Shown one piece after another: positions 33,908 through 43,247 of a stretch of DNA of 62,577 nucleotides; the stretch's first letter is position 1, and each line of letters starts with the position of its first letter. Origin of the DNA: Planctomycetota bacterium (GTDB lineage: Bacteria; Planctomycetota; UBA1135; GCA-002686595); the NCBI GenBank assembly GCA_016220035.1, contig JACRIO010000232.1, forward strand, positions 1-62,577, read 5' to 3'. The position numbers and the translations under genes are program-made. The notes beneath the pieces were generated by a model that saw only the letters and a program-made list of their open reading frames with translations, ran no database searches and was not told the DNA's origin.

Positions 33908-36688
33908 CTACCAGACCACGGCCCAGCCGTTCGTGAGGTTCGACGTCCCTGGCGGACAGAACGCCGCCGCTGCGTTGCGGAAGGTCGTCTGGTAGTAGCG
34001 CGCGGAGCCGCTGCCCGGCGCAACGCCGCCGCGCGCCGACAGTGAGATCGTGTCGGTCGAGTCGGGGAAGGCGCTCGCGCCGCCGACGCTCGCGCGCGTG
34101 CGCAAGCGAATCAACGCGCCGCCCGCGCAGCGCACGCCGTCGCCGAAGACCGCGTCGGTGAGCCCGTCGCCCTGCAGATAGATGCACGTCGACGTCGCGG
34201 GCATGTCCGACGCGGCGAGGACCACGTCGTCGTTGAGCGCTGAGCCCGACGCCGTCAGCAAGGCGCCCGACGGGTTCGCCGAGTGCGCGCAGCCGTGTCC
34301 CGCCGCGCCGAAGTTGCCGCAGGGACACGCCGTCGTGACGTTGGGGTCGAAACCGTCGCCGAAGCAGAAAGGATCGAAGCAACCCGGCGTCGGCGCGTGC
34401 GGCACGCAGTCCCACTTCGCGACGTAGGCGTCGCCCGAGTCGACCGCGGCGGTGAACGCGCCGCCCGCGAAGAGCGCCGCTCCGCTGCAGCTCCGGTCGT
34501 CGAACGCGACGAGCGCTTCGACCGTGCCCGGGATCCCGCCGCCGAGCGCCGACCAATTCGCGCTGTCCCACCGGGCGATCCCTCGAGCGGCGACGCCGCC
34601 CGCGAGCGCGAATTCGCCGCCGGCGAACAGCGCATCGCCGACGCCGTCGTCGAACACGCCGAGGCTTCGGACGGGCGCGTCCATGCCCCCGCTCGCGAGC
34701 GCCGACCACGCGGCGCCATTCCAACTTGCGATGCGATCCGCTGGGATCCCGCCCGCCGACGTGAAGCTGCCGCCCGCGTACAGCGCGGGACCGGAGCCGT
34801 CGTCGTACGTCGCGAACGCGTGGACGATCGACGTGGCGTTCATCCCGCTCCCGAGCGCCGACCAGGTCGCGCCGTTCCAACGCGCGACGCGGCTCGCGCC
34901 GACGCCGCCCGCGGTCGCGAACGCGCCGCCGACATAGAGCGCATCACCGCTGCCGTCGTCGAACACGGTGAGCGCGCGCACGCTGTCGTTCAACCCGCTG
35001 CCGAGCGTCGACCAAGTCGTGCCGTTCCAGCGCGCGACGTGCTGGGCGTTGTTCTGTCCACCGATCGAGGTGAAGTCGCCACCGGCGTAGAGCGCGTCAC
35101 CGCTTCCGTCGTCGAAGACGGTGAGGGCGCGTACCCCCGACGTGTAGCTGGCCAGCCAGAACCAACCGAGGCCCGTCCAACGCGCGATCCCGACGTACGC
35201 GTTCTGGGCGCCGTAGAACGTGAAATCCCCGCCGACGTACAGCATGGAAACGCCCGCAATGGCTCCGTCGTCGAACAGCGCGAGCGAATGGACGGAGCCC
35301 GTGTACGCGAGGCCGTCCACGGGGAACGGGAGCGGCGACCAGCTCTCTCCGTCCCATTTCGCGACGAGGTCCGCGCGCACTCCGCTCACGGACGTGAAGG
35401 CGCCGCCGACGTAGAGCACGGGTCCATTCGCGCTCGGCGCGACCGCGAACGCGCGTACCTCGCCGTTGAAGCCCGGGCCCGACGCGACCCAGCCGCGGCT
35501 CGTCCACTGCGCGAGGTTGCGCGCCGGCCCCGACCCGGCACTCGCGAACGAGCCGCCCGCGCAGAGACGCGGACCGTGTCCGGTGTCAAACACGGCGAGC
35601 GCGTCGACGGGACCGCCCGTGCCGCCCAGCGTCGGCCCCAAGGGAGCGAGCCACCCCGAACTGGTCCAGCGCATGACGCCCGTGACGACGGTCCCGCCCG
35701 AATAGAGCTGCATCCCGCTGCCGTCGTCGAAGCGGACGAACGAGCGCACCTCGCCGTTGATCGACCCGGCCGCCGACCAGCTCACGCCGTTCCAGCGCGC
35801 GACGTGGAACGCGGCGAGGCCGTTCGCGTTCGTGAAGCTGCCGCCGACGTAGAGCGCGACCCCGGATCCGAGCGTGTGCTCCGCGAGGGCCAGCACGGGG
35901 CCGTCGAGCCCGCCACCGAGCGCCGACCAACTCACGCCGTCCCACTTCGCGATCCGACTCGCGCTGGCGCCGCCGGCGAACGTGAACGCGCCGCCCGCGT
36001 AGAGCCCGCTCCCGAGTCCGCCCGCGCCGCCGGCGTAGACCGCGAGACTCGCGACGACGTCGTCCGTTCCCACGCCGAGCGGCGACCAGCTCGCGCCGTT
36101 CCACTTCGCGACGTGGCTCGCCGCGACGCCGCCCGCGGTCGTGAACGCGCCGCCGGCGTAGAGCGCGGGTCCGCTCCCGTCGTCGAAGACGGCGAAGCAC
36201 TCGACGCTGGCGTCCATGCCGCTCCCGAGCGCCGACCAGTTCGCACCGTCCCACTTCGCGACGCAGCTCGCGGGCACACCGCCCGCCGTCGTGAAGACGC
36301 CGCCGACGTAGAGCGCTTCTCCGGTGCCATCGTCAAACGTCGCGAGCGCATGCACTTCCCCGTCGAGCCCGCTGCCGAGCGACTTCCACGAGCCACCCGT
36401 CCAGCGCACGACCCGGTTCGCCCGAATGCCGCCCGCCTCCGTGAACACGCCGCCGACATACAGCGCGGTACCGCTACCTCCCGGACCCACGACGGTCGTG
36501 GCGAACGCGCGCACGCTTCCGTTGCACCCGTTCACGCCGCCGAACGTCGGCACCCACTCGGGCTGGCACGGAGACTGGACCGCGGCGGTTGCGGGAGCGA
36601 GCGCCACGAAGAGCACGGCCTGCGCGAGGGCCACGACCGAGCGGAGAACGGCGCTCGACACCGGTGCGGTTCGCTCTGAGAAACTCAT
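33908..36688 (-). CDS. secreted repeat protein (kelch/propeller-like) with planctomycete C-terminal module
   Basis: 926 aa; ATG at 36688 opens a signal peptide (residues 10-38). About thirteen tandem repeats of roughly 50 residues follow, each containing ALYVGGxFTxAGG, a VAKWDGxxWSALGSG block and an AL.VFDDGSG turn; the W-G-W spacing suggests a multi-blade propeller. From about residue 765 comes a Cys-rich module (CFGDGFDPNVTTACPCGN ... STDTISLSARGG ... TNGWAVVW) shared with the proteins at 47433 and 50527. The module ends the protein in all three, so a sorting or anchoring role is inferred. Function of the repeats is unknown. Confidence 0.85.
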   Translation of the reverse strand: MSFSERTAPVSSAVLRSVVALAQAVLFVALAPATAAVQSPCQPEWVPTFGGVNGCNGSVRAFATTVVGPGGSGTALYVGGVFTEAGGIRANRVVRWTGGSWKSLGSGLDGEVHALATFDDGTGEALYVGGVFTTAGGVPASCVAKWDGANWSALGSGMDASVECFAVFDDGSGPALYAGGAFTTAGGVAASHVAKWNGASWSPLGVGTDDVVASLAVYAGGAGGLGSGLYAGGAFTFAGGASASRIAKWDGVSWSALGGGLDGPVLALAEHTLGSGVALYVGGSFTNANGLAAFHVARWNGVSWSAAGSINGEVRSFVRFDDGSGMQLYSGGTVVTGVMRWTSSGWLAPLGPTLGGTGGPVDALAVFDTGHGPRLCAGGSFASAGSGPARNLAQWTSRGWVASGPGFNGEVRAFAVAPSANGPVLYVGGAFTSVSGVRADLVAKWDGESWSPLPFPVDGLAYTGSVHSLALFDDGAIAGVSMLYVGGDFTFYGAQNAYVGIARWTGLGWFWLASYTSGVRALTVFDDGSGDALYAGGDFTSIGGQNNAQHVARWNGTTWSTLGSGLNDSVRALTVFDDGSGDALYVGGAFATAGGVGASRVARWNGATWSALGSGMNATSIVHAFATYDDGSGPALYAGGSFTSAGGIPADRIASWNGAAWSALASGGMDAPVRSLGVFDDGVGDALFAGGEFALAGGVAARGIARWDSANWSALGGGIPGTVEALVAFDDRSCSGAALFAGGAFTAAVDSGDAYVAKWDCVPHAPTPGCFDPFCFGDGFDPNVTTACPCGNFGAAGHGCAHSANPSGALLTASGSALNDDVVLAASDMPATSTCIYLQGDGLTDAVFGDGVRCAGGALIRLRTRASVGGASAFPDSTDTISLSARGGVAPGSGSARYYQTTFRNAAAAFCPPGTSNLTNGWAVVW

Positions 36689-36759
36689 GTCGAGTGATCC
36701 TCGCTCCACCGGTTCCGCCTCGGCTCGCCTGGACGGTGAGTGGATGATACTCGCCCTTC

Positions 36760-36827
36760 GGAGCCTGGTGACTGCTTCCCCGATTCGCTGCGCGCGGGCG
36801 GCGAAGAAGGACAGGGTCACCTGGCGC
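36760..36827. repeat. inverted-repeat element E2 (degenerate)
   Basis: Left arm GGAGCCTGGTGAC...CCCCGATTCGC and right arm GGTCACCTGGCGCC pair at their outer parts and match the inner half of E1. The right arm contains the TGA stop (36817-36819) of the adjacent minus-strand gene. Confidence 0.65.
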
Positions 36828-38832
36828 CGCGCAGGTCGATCGCATCGAGCCGGCCGTCGGTCACGCGCTCGCCGGGGAGCAGAAGCACGTCCTCGAGCAC
36901 GAAACACGGCTCCTTCGCGCCCTTCTTCGTGAAGACGAGGTCGACGCGGCCCGGCCGCACGTCGGGGATCGCGAACGCGCCGTCGTCGCCGAGGTTCGAC
37001 GCGCGCACGCCGTCGATGCGCACGAGTTCCGCGGCGAGCTTCTCGCGGTAGCGCAGCACGAGGCGCACGGTCTTGCCGTCGACGTCGGCGTCGAGCCGCG
37101 CGCGGCCGGCAATGGAGCTCGCGCGCGGGAGCGTGATCACGACCGTTTCGACGGGCGGCGTGAACGTCACGGGGAGCGGGCTCGCGTGTCCGCTCTTCGT
37201 CGCCGTGCAGGCGAGCTCGTGGCCGGAAAGGAAGCCCGACAGCGCGTACAGGCCGTCCCCGACCTCCGTGATCTCCATGCGCGCGATCGTGTGCGATTGG
37301 ATCACCTCGCTCGTCGCAGCGTCGCGCACCGTGAACGCCGCGCCCGCGATCCCGCGGCCCGTGTCGTCGACGACGCGCACGCGGGCGAGCGGGCCGCGGC
37401 GTTGAAGGAGCAGGTCGCCGAGGTCGTTCACGCCGCGCTGCAACGGATCGGGGAACGCGACGACGCCTTCCATGCGCGCGCCCTCGTCGTCGTACGCGGA
37501 GACGAGCAGCGTCCCGCTCGTCTTCGTGAGCGACGGCGCGGGCGCCATGACCTCGAACCGGCCCTCGGCGTCCGTCGTCACGGGCAGACCCGCGGAGCCG
37601 CTCGCCCCGCGCGACTGCGCGCTCATCGTGCGCGACGCGAGCGGCTCGCCGTCGGGGTCGAGCACGCGCACGCGCACGATCGGGAACGCGTTGGCGAACT
37701 CGAGGTCGAGCGTGATGCGCTCCCCGTCGCTCATCGGACCGGGGAGCCGTTTCCTCGCCGAGCCCATCCCGCCCCCCATCGCCGCGACGTAGAGCTCGAG
37801 ACCCGTGCCCACGAACGGGAAGAACGCGTGCGACGGCTCGAGCAGCGCGGGCTCGAACGCGGGCGCTTCCCACGGCAGGTAGCCGTGCTCGTCGAGCAGC
37901 CGCGCGTCGGCGAGGTTCATCCCGTTCAAGAGCACGGTCTCGCCGCCCGGCCCGTGCACGCGCACGTCGAGCGAGCCGCACGGCGGCACGATCAGGTCGA
38001 CGGGCTTCTCGGAGAGCGCGTTCGGATCGATGCGCGCTTCGCCGAGCTCCTCCTCGCGCGCGAGGATCGCGAGGTGCGCCGCGATCGCGCCCTGGACGTT
38101 CATGCGACCGAGCACGAGGTCGAGGTGCTGAACTCGCGCGATGCCGTCCTTCTCGGTGAGGCCGTTCCAGAAGTCCTCCTTGTTCGCCGGCGCGCCCGCG
38201 CGCCGCAGCCCGACCGGCACGCCCGCGACCGGCCGCGCGTTGCCGTCGATCGCGCGGATCAGGAGCGTGCGATCGAGCGCGAGCTCCAGGCGCAACGGCG
38301 GCTCCGCGGTCTCGCCGATCGAGAGCACGCCGAACGCCGTGCCCTTGCGCGCGCAAACGGAGCCCGGCCGAACTCCACGGGGCAGCCACGCGCGGCCCTG
38401 CTCATCGGTGACGAGTTCGGGCGCGGAGGCGAGCTGCTCCTCGACCTCGGGCTCGGAGAGCGGGAAGCGCTCGCGATCGCCGAACGACACGTGCGAGAAC
38501 CCGAGCGCGCGCACCTTCGCGCCCGCGACCGGCGCCTTCGTGCCCTTCTCGACGACGAGGAGCTCGAGCCCGATCGGCGGACCGAAGGCGGAAGAGGACG
38601 AAACGATCGCCGCCTCGGAGCTCGCGACCGTGCGCGCACCCAACTCACGCGCCTGCGCGACGCGCTGAGCCTCCATCGCGAGCTCCGCCCGCGCGACCTC
38701 CGCCTGCATGCTCACCTCGACCGCGCGCGCGAGCTCGTCCCGCGCGGTGGTGTAGCTGCGGAACGCCCACCAAGCGACGAGGCCCAGCGTGCAGACGACC
38801 AGGACGACGACGAAGACGAGCGTGCGTTGCAT
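36817..38832 (-). CDS. membrane-anchored carboxypeptidase-regulatory-like paralog 4
   Basis: 671 aa from the ATG at 38832. The anchor helix is MQRTLVFVVVLVVCTLGLVAWW, followed by a charged helical stalk (residues 25-70) that could form a coiled coil. Repeats start with GTKAPVAGAKVRALGF. Next come DGNARPVAGVPVGL, DFWNGLTEKDG, VPPCGSLDVRVHGPGG, AFFPFVGTGLEL and DTGRGIAGAAFTVRD. Order and landmarks match paralogs 2, 3 and 5. It has no enzymatic motif. Its stop lies inside repeat element E2. Confidence 0.78.
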   Translation of the reverse strand: MQRTLVFVVVLVVCTLGLVAWWAFRSYTTARDELARAVEVSMQAEVARAELAMEAQRVAQARELGARTVASSEAAIVSSSSAFGPPIGLELLVVEKGTKAPVAGAKVRALGFSHVSFGDRERFPLSEPEVEEQLASAPELVTDEQGRAWLPRGVRPGSVCARKGTAFGVLSIGETAEPPLRLELALDRTLLIRAIDGNARPVAGVPVGLRRAGAPANKEDFWNGLTEKDGIARVQHLDLVLGRMNVQGAIAAHLAILAREEELGEARIDPNALSEKPVDLIVPPCGSLDVRVHGPGGETVLLNGMNLADARLLDEHGYLPWEAPAFEPALLEPSHAFFPFVGTGLELYVAAMGGGMGSARKRLPGPMSDGERITLDLEFANAFPIVRVRVLDPDGEPLASRTMSAQSRGASGSAGLPVTTDAEGRFEVMAPAPSLTKTSGTLLVSAYDDEGARMEGVVAFPDPLQRGVNDLGDLLLQRRGPLARVRVVDDTGRGIAGAAFTVRDAATSEVIQSHTIARMEITEVGDGLYALSGFLSGHELACTATKSGHASPLPVTFTPPVETVVITLPRASSIAGRARLDADVDGKTVRLVLRYREKLAAELVRIDGVRASNLGDDGAFAIPDVRPGRVDLVFTKKGAKEPCFVLEDVLLLPGERVTDGRLDAIDLRGAR

Positions 38833-38852
38833 GCGAGGCGCGGAGGGTAACC

Positions 38853-38956
38853 GATACGGAGTCAGGTGAGTTGTTCTCCGGTTTGCGGGCAGCGCACGGC
38901 GCAAAACACACGGCGCGCGATGGGTATTCCATGCAAGCGAGAGTCATCCGACCCCG
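38853..38956. repeat. inverted-repeat element E3 (left arm intact, right arm decayed)
   Basis: GATACGGAGTCAGGTGAG at 38853 matches the E1 terminus. A degenerate right arm (AGAGTCATCCGACCCCG) is at 38940-38956. It fills most of the space between paralogs 4 and 5 and ends 11 bases before the stop of paralog 5. Confidence 0.65.
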
Positions 38957-38966
38957 AGCTAGCGCG

Positions 38967-41021
38967 TCAGCGCCAACCGACCTCGACTCCCGAAAGCCTG
39001 GGGTCGTCGCACGCGACGCCGGAACGGAACTCGATCCCGCCGATGCGCTCCAGCACCGAGCCCTCGCGCGCATCCAGCACGACGAAGTCGAACCGACCCG
39101 CGCGCGCCGCGGCGAAGCGCAGCGCACCGTCCGCGTCCCGCGCGCAGTTGGATTGGAGCGCGATCCCCCGGCGCAACTGCTTCTCGAGGTCGAACTCGGG
39201 CCGCACGAACATCGGCACGCACCGGTCGAGTTCGAATCCGGATTTGCCGAGCAACTTGGCGACCGCCCAGCCTCCCGAGCCGAGCACGATGCGCAGCTCC
39301 GGGCCGTTCGGAACGAGCTCTACGGGTTCGCTCGCTTCGTAACCCGGCGCATCGGCGACGACCATCACGCGCTGTCCGCGGAACTCGGCGCTCAGCTCCC
39401 GGGCGCCGCCTTCCACGCGCACCCAGGACGGATCGACCCACCATTCCTCGTTGACTCCCTCCGTATTGAGGAATCGCGCCCGCAGTCTCGCATCGACGAG
39501 CGTCGAACCGCGCTCGTCGTACACGCGACAGCGTCCGATCGGCCGCTTGGGTGCGAAGCGCAGGTCCCCGAGCGAGTGCTCGGGAGACTCCAGCGTGCTG
39601 GGCAAGCGCGTATCGAGCTCGTGCCGACCGTCGGCACCGCGGTACACGATACGCACCCTGAGCCTGTCGTCGATCCTCGGGTCTCTCAGCAGACCGGATC
39701 GGACACGAAAGCGACCTTCGAGATCGGTCTCGAAGCACTCCTTCGAACGGAGCTCCGGATCGGCGACGTACTCCGAAGCCGTCTCGTCGAAGATGCGCCC
39801 TTCCAAGAGCCAGGCCCGCACGCGTCGCAGGGGAGTCCCCTGTGGATCGAGCAAACGCCCCGTGAGCACGGGCCGAGCTCGATCCACCGTGATTTGCAGG
39901 CGGACTGTCTCGTCGTCGTGCCGCGGACCTGTGCCGAGCACGTGCACCGGGCGGAAGGCCACTTCGCGGCTCGACGCGCGCAGCTCCACACCGAGGCCGA
40001 TGTCTTCGAACACGGCGCGCGCCCCATCGACCGAGTCGGGGCGGAGGAGGTCCGCATCCCAGCGCGGCTGCCCGTCGTAGCCCTCGTCCTCCGCGCGCGA
40101 GAGCACGACGTCGTCGGCGAGGAGTGGCGCGCCGTCTGGAGTGCGGATGGTCACCTCGACGCGCCCGAGCGGCGGCAGCACGAGCTGCTCAGGGGTCGCG
40201 AGGCCGCGTTCGATGTCGAGCGCGACGTGCGGGAGCAGTTCGTCGCGTGCGAAGAGCACGGGACGGAGCACGGCTTCGTTGGCCCCGAGACACTTCGCGG
40301 CGAGCGCGGCCGCGTGACGGATCTCGACGAAGCCTCGATCGTCCGTGAGCGCGCTCCAGAAGTCGTCGCGCGGCGCGCTCGCGCAGCCGAGTGCCACTTC
40401 CTGCCGCGCGCGCGGCTTCCCGTGGGCGTCGACGACCTGCACGCGGACCGTCGCGTCGGGCACGAGCTCGATCGTGAACGGCGGCGCGACGCTGTCGCTG
40501 ACGTAGGCCTTGCCCCACAGCTCGCCCGCGGTCGCCGAGTAGTCGGCGGGCAGGCTCTTCTTCGGCACGCGCGTCGTCCCCGCTGCATCCGTGACGTACA
40601 CCGGCGTGTCGCCGAGCTCCGCCTCCGGGTCGAGCACGCCGACCGGAAGCGGCGCGTCCGCGTCGGGCTCCTTCCGGCGTTCGAGCAGCCCGAGCCCGCG
40701 CACGCGCGCGCCCGGCACGGGCGCACCGCTCGACGCGAGCACGACGCGCACGACGACGCCGTCCTCCGCCCTCACGATCACGCCGCGGTCTTCCGGCGGC
40801 GCGGTGACGGCGTTCGCGCGTTCGTTCGGCTCGGCGCGTGCGAGCGCTGGCGCGGCGCTCTCGCGCTCGAGCTCGGCGGCCGGCGTCGCGCGCTCCCCCA
40901 CGTGTCCCGAGGGCTGCGGCAGCGTGCAATTGCGATCGTCGCCGCGCGTGGCGACGAGGAACGCGATCGCGGCGAGCACCGCGAGCACGATCGCGACGGG
41001 GAGGAGCGTGCGGGAGGACAT
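38967..41021 (-). CDS. membrane-anchored carboxypeptidase-regulatory-like paralog 5
   Basis: 684 aa, ATG start. Anchor helix near residues 6-24, an Ala/Glu linker to about 75, then repeats: SSGAPVPGARVRGLGL, DDFWSALTDDRGFVEIRH, LPPLGRVEVTIRTPDGAPL, GRLLDPQGTPLRRVRAWLLEG. A C-terminal block ends RAGRFDFVVLDAREG. The DFWSALTDDRG segment aligns with DFWNGLTEKDG of paralog 4 and FWEVLGERTPEG of paralog 2. Predicted envelope-exposed; function unknown. Confidence 0.78.
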   Translation of the reverse strand: MSSRTLLPVAIVLAVLAAIAFLVATRGDDRNCTLPQPSGHVGERATPAAELERESAAPALARAEPNERANAVTAPPEDRGVIVRAEDGVVVRVVLASSGAPVPGARVRGLGLLERRKEPDADAPLPVGVLDPEAELGDTPVYVTDAAGTTRVPKKSLPADYSATAGELWGKAYVSDSVAPPFTIELVPDATVRVQVVDAHGKPRARQEVALGCASAPRDDFWSALTDDRGFVEIRHAAALAAKCLGANEAVLRPVLFARDELLPHVALDIERGLATPEQLVLPPLGRVEVTIRTPDGAPLLADDVVLSRAEDEGYDGQPRWDADLLRPDSVDGARAVFEDIGLGVELRASSREVAFRPVHVLGTGPRHDDETVRLQITVDRARPVLTGRLLDPQGTPLRRVRAWLLEGRIFDETASEYVADPELRSKECFETDLEGRFRVRSGLLRDPRIDDRLRVRIVYRGADGRHELDTRLPSTLESPEHSLGDLRFAPKRPIGRCRVYDERGSTLVDARLRARFLNTEGVNEEWWVDPSWVRVEGGARELSAEFRGQRVMVVADAPGYEASEPVELVPNGPELRIVLGSGGWAVAKLLGKSGFELDRCVPMFVRPEFDLEKQLRRGIALQSNCARDADGALRFAAARAGRFDFVVLDAREGSVLERIGGIEFRSGVACDDPRLSGVEVGWR

Positions 41022-42020
41022 GGAGCGCTCGGGAAGGTCCTATCCTGCCGTGGCGCGCCCGGTTTCGCGCGCTCTGCGAGCTCCCGGGGCTCGACCGCCC
41101 CCCGCGCAAGCCGCGACGGCGCGACCGCGACCGCGTCTCGAACTACGAGGCAGCCCCATGTGTCGTCGCCCTGCGCCTCCACCTTGCAGCCGAGCACGGC
41201 GAGCGGGGTCACGGAGCCGACCGCTGCCTACGCATGCAGAGGAGAGCGTGCACGCCGCAGAGCAGCTTCGTGCGACGTGGACCGTCGGGAGGGAGGACCC
41301 GTTTGAATCGGGAACCCTCTCACCTCCGCGCCAACACCGAGAGTGGGGAAACGAAAGGCTCGAGCGCTGTTCGCACTCGGTCGGTCGTAGGCCTCGTCGA
41401 GCCGGGCATGGTCATCGTCCAGACTCCGTGCGGCGGCGATCTCGTGCGACGTCGCCCGCGGAGCGCAGGCCGGCGTCTCCGCCGAGTCTCGCACCTCGAC
41501 CACCAGGAAGCTCCGTGCACGCCGCCCGGGCAGCTTCATGCGACGTGGACCGTCGGGAGGGAGGACCCGTTTGAATCGGGAACCCTCTCACCTCCGCGCC
41601 AACACCGAGAGTGGGGAAACGAAAGGCTCGAGCGCTGTTCGCACTCGGTCGGTCGTCGCCTTCGTCGAGCCGTGCAAGGTCATCGGCCAGACTCCGTGCG
41701 GCGACGAGCTCTTGCGACGGCGCCCGCGGAGCGCCGGCGCGTCTCCGCCGGGTCTCGTACCCCGCCTGATGAGGAGTTCAGAGCGACAGTGACCCTTGCC
41801 TCCGCTCCGCAGCCGAGGCCGGCGAGCGGCGTGACGAGCCCGCGGACAACTTGCGTCGGCCGCGCGGCTTCATGCGACGTGGTCCCTCACGACGGAGGAC
41901 CCGATTGGATCGGGCGAGTTTCCTCCGCGCGTTCCGCGACCACTCCGCGCGTAGCGCCACGCGCGGGAGTCGCCGACGGCAGTCGCCGGCGAATCAGGGA
42001 GGAAGTCACCCGACTCCGTA
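41022..42020. other. 1-kb non-coding region with tandem duplication
   Basis: No convincing gene; frames across it recur only because the DNA is repeated. It holds two tandem copies of a 267-bp unit (41247-41513, 41514-about 41780), a diverged partial third copy (about 41861-41960) and the right arm of repeat element E4. An earlier patch (41172-41220, CAGCCGAGCACGGCGAGCG) is echoed near 41808. Confidence 0.7.
41247..41780. repeat. two tandem copies of a 267-bp unit
   Basis: The units start CGTGCACGCCGC at 41247 and 41514. The central 120 bases (from GCGACGTGGACCGTCGGG to GCACTCGGTCGGTCGT) are virtually identical in both. The outer parts differ by scattered substitutions. The unit contains CTCTCACCTCC...ACCGAGAG, a weak hairpin. 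A third partial copy around 41861-41960 is much more diverged. Confidence 0.85.
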
Positions 42021-42022
42021 TC
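41905..42022. repeat. inverted-repeat element E4 (right arm intact)
   Basis: The right arm at 41989-42022 (GCGAATCAGG...CCCGACTCCGTATC) matches E1, and its last bases overlap the TGA (42021-42023) of the adjacent gene. The left arm, near GGATCGGGCGAGTTTCC at about 41907, is only faintly recognisable. Confidence 0.6.
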
Positions 42023-42941
42023 AGAACCCGTGGTCGACGAGGAACTGCACCGCCGCCAGGATCTCGCCGCGGCCGTGGCGCGGGTTGATCTCGACGACTT
42101 TCTCCGCGGTGCGCGGCACGTAGCCGGCGACGAGCTTGAAGTCGACCTGACCCGCGCCCGGCGGCATCTCCGCGACGCCTTCCGCGGAGTCCTGCAGGTG
42201 CACGCCGAGCATCTTCGGCGCGTATGCGTCGAGCCATTGTCCCTGCGGCGGCAGGCCCGCGCGCTCGCGCGCCTGGATGCGGCCGGTGTCGTGCCAGTAC
42301 GCGAGGCCGTGTTGCTTCAGGTCCTCGAGCACCCACCCGACCGTCTCGAAGTTCATCAGGTCGGAGAAGTTCTCGCCGGTCTCGATCGCGAGCTTCGTCT
42401 CGGGGAACTCCGTCTGCAGCTGGTGCAGCGAGCGGCACAGGTGGTCGACCTGGCGCTGGCCCTTCTTCGTCACGCGCGCCACGAGGTCGCGGGCGTTGGC
42501 CTTGAGCTCGTCGCTCGGCCCTTCGCGCAGGATGCGCGCGTGCAGTCGCTCCGCCTCGTCGATCAGCGTCTTGTCCTCGAGCTCGCACCCGCGGATGATC
42601 ACGACCGGACAGCCGTACCTCTGCGCGAGGCGGATGTGGCGGCGCACCGAGTTGATCGCCTGCTCGCGCTGGTCCTCGGAGAGGCTGCCGAGCTTCAGGC
42701 CGTTGGTGCCCTCCGTCCGCGGATCGAGGCAGCCCGCGACGATCGAGCGCACGCAGATCCCGGTCTCGCGCCGCGCGTCCTCGAAGCCGTTCAGCTTCAC
42801 CATCGCGTCCGACCGTCCGAGCTCCAGCCTCCGGAACCCCATCGCGACCGCGGCGAACGCCTGGTCCTCGATGGTCTTCAAGCGGGTGCCGTAGCAGCTC
42901 GTGGAGAGCGCGTACTCGTTAGGAATGCCGGGCTGGGTCAA
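42021..42941 (-). CDS. sugar phosphate isomerase/epimerase-like TIM-barrel protein
   Basis: 306 aa from a TTG at 42941; the frame is open to 43139 but has no ATG and no homology there, so the start is uncertain. The xylose-isomerase-like (AP_endonuc_2) barrel is recognisable from YALSTSCYGTRLKTIEDQAF, MGFRRLELGR, VVIIRGCELEDK, LAIETGENFSDL (metal Glu), GLAYWHDTGRIQARE (HD, metal) and MLGVHLQDSAEG (H, metal), with VEINPRHG near the end. Substrate unknown. Its stop lies in repeat element E4. Confidence 0.85.
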   Translation of the reverse strand: MTQPGIPNEYALSTSCYGTRLKTIEDQAFAAVAMGFRRLELGRSDAMVKLNGFEDARRETGICVRSIVAGCLDPRTEGTNGLKLGSLSEDQREQAINSVRRHIRLAQRYGCPVVIIRGCELEDKTLIDEAERLHARILREGPSDELKANARDLVARVTKKGQRQVDHLCRSLHQLQTEFPETKLAIETGENFSDLMNFETVGWVLEDLKQHGLAYWHDTGRIQARERAGLPPQGQWLDAYAPKMLGVHLQDSAEGVAEMPPGAGQVDFKLVAGYVPRTAEKVVEINPRHGRGEILAAVQFLVDHGF

Positions 42942-43247
42942 CGGGGCCTCGCGAATCGTCGGAGGGGGCTCGAAGTCGGGGAATGCGCGGTGGGCGCGCC
43001 TCCTAAGCTCGGCACCGGAGGAACCATATCCTGAGAATGGACGTGTGGAGGGCGCGCCGAAGTTCCCTACGCGCGCACCCCAGGCGCTGGACGGCACCAC
43101 CCCGAACGACGTTGCCCTTGGGCGGGCGGAACGTTGCAACGCCCTGGACGTCCGCGGTGAATCGCCGTGATTTCGCGTCCGCGAACGCGCGCTCGACGGC
43201 GCGAACCTAGGCCTTCGCAGTCCCGGAAAAAAAATCGCGCCCGTGGC
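42942..43247. other. 306-bp intergenic region
   Basis: Between two minus-strand genes; it must hold the promoter of the isomerase-like gene if the TTG start is right. The frame entering it from that gene is unlikely to be coding. A perfect CGTTGCAACG palindrome is at 43132-43141. Nothing else is recognised. Confidence 0.4.

Noticed and set aside
43132-43141. CGTTGCAACG palindrome as relative of the CGTYGCA decamers
   Set aside because: Single copy, 19 kb away, no associated TA gene; similarity is probably coincidental.
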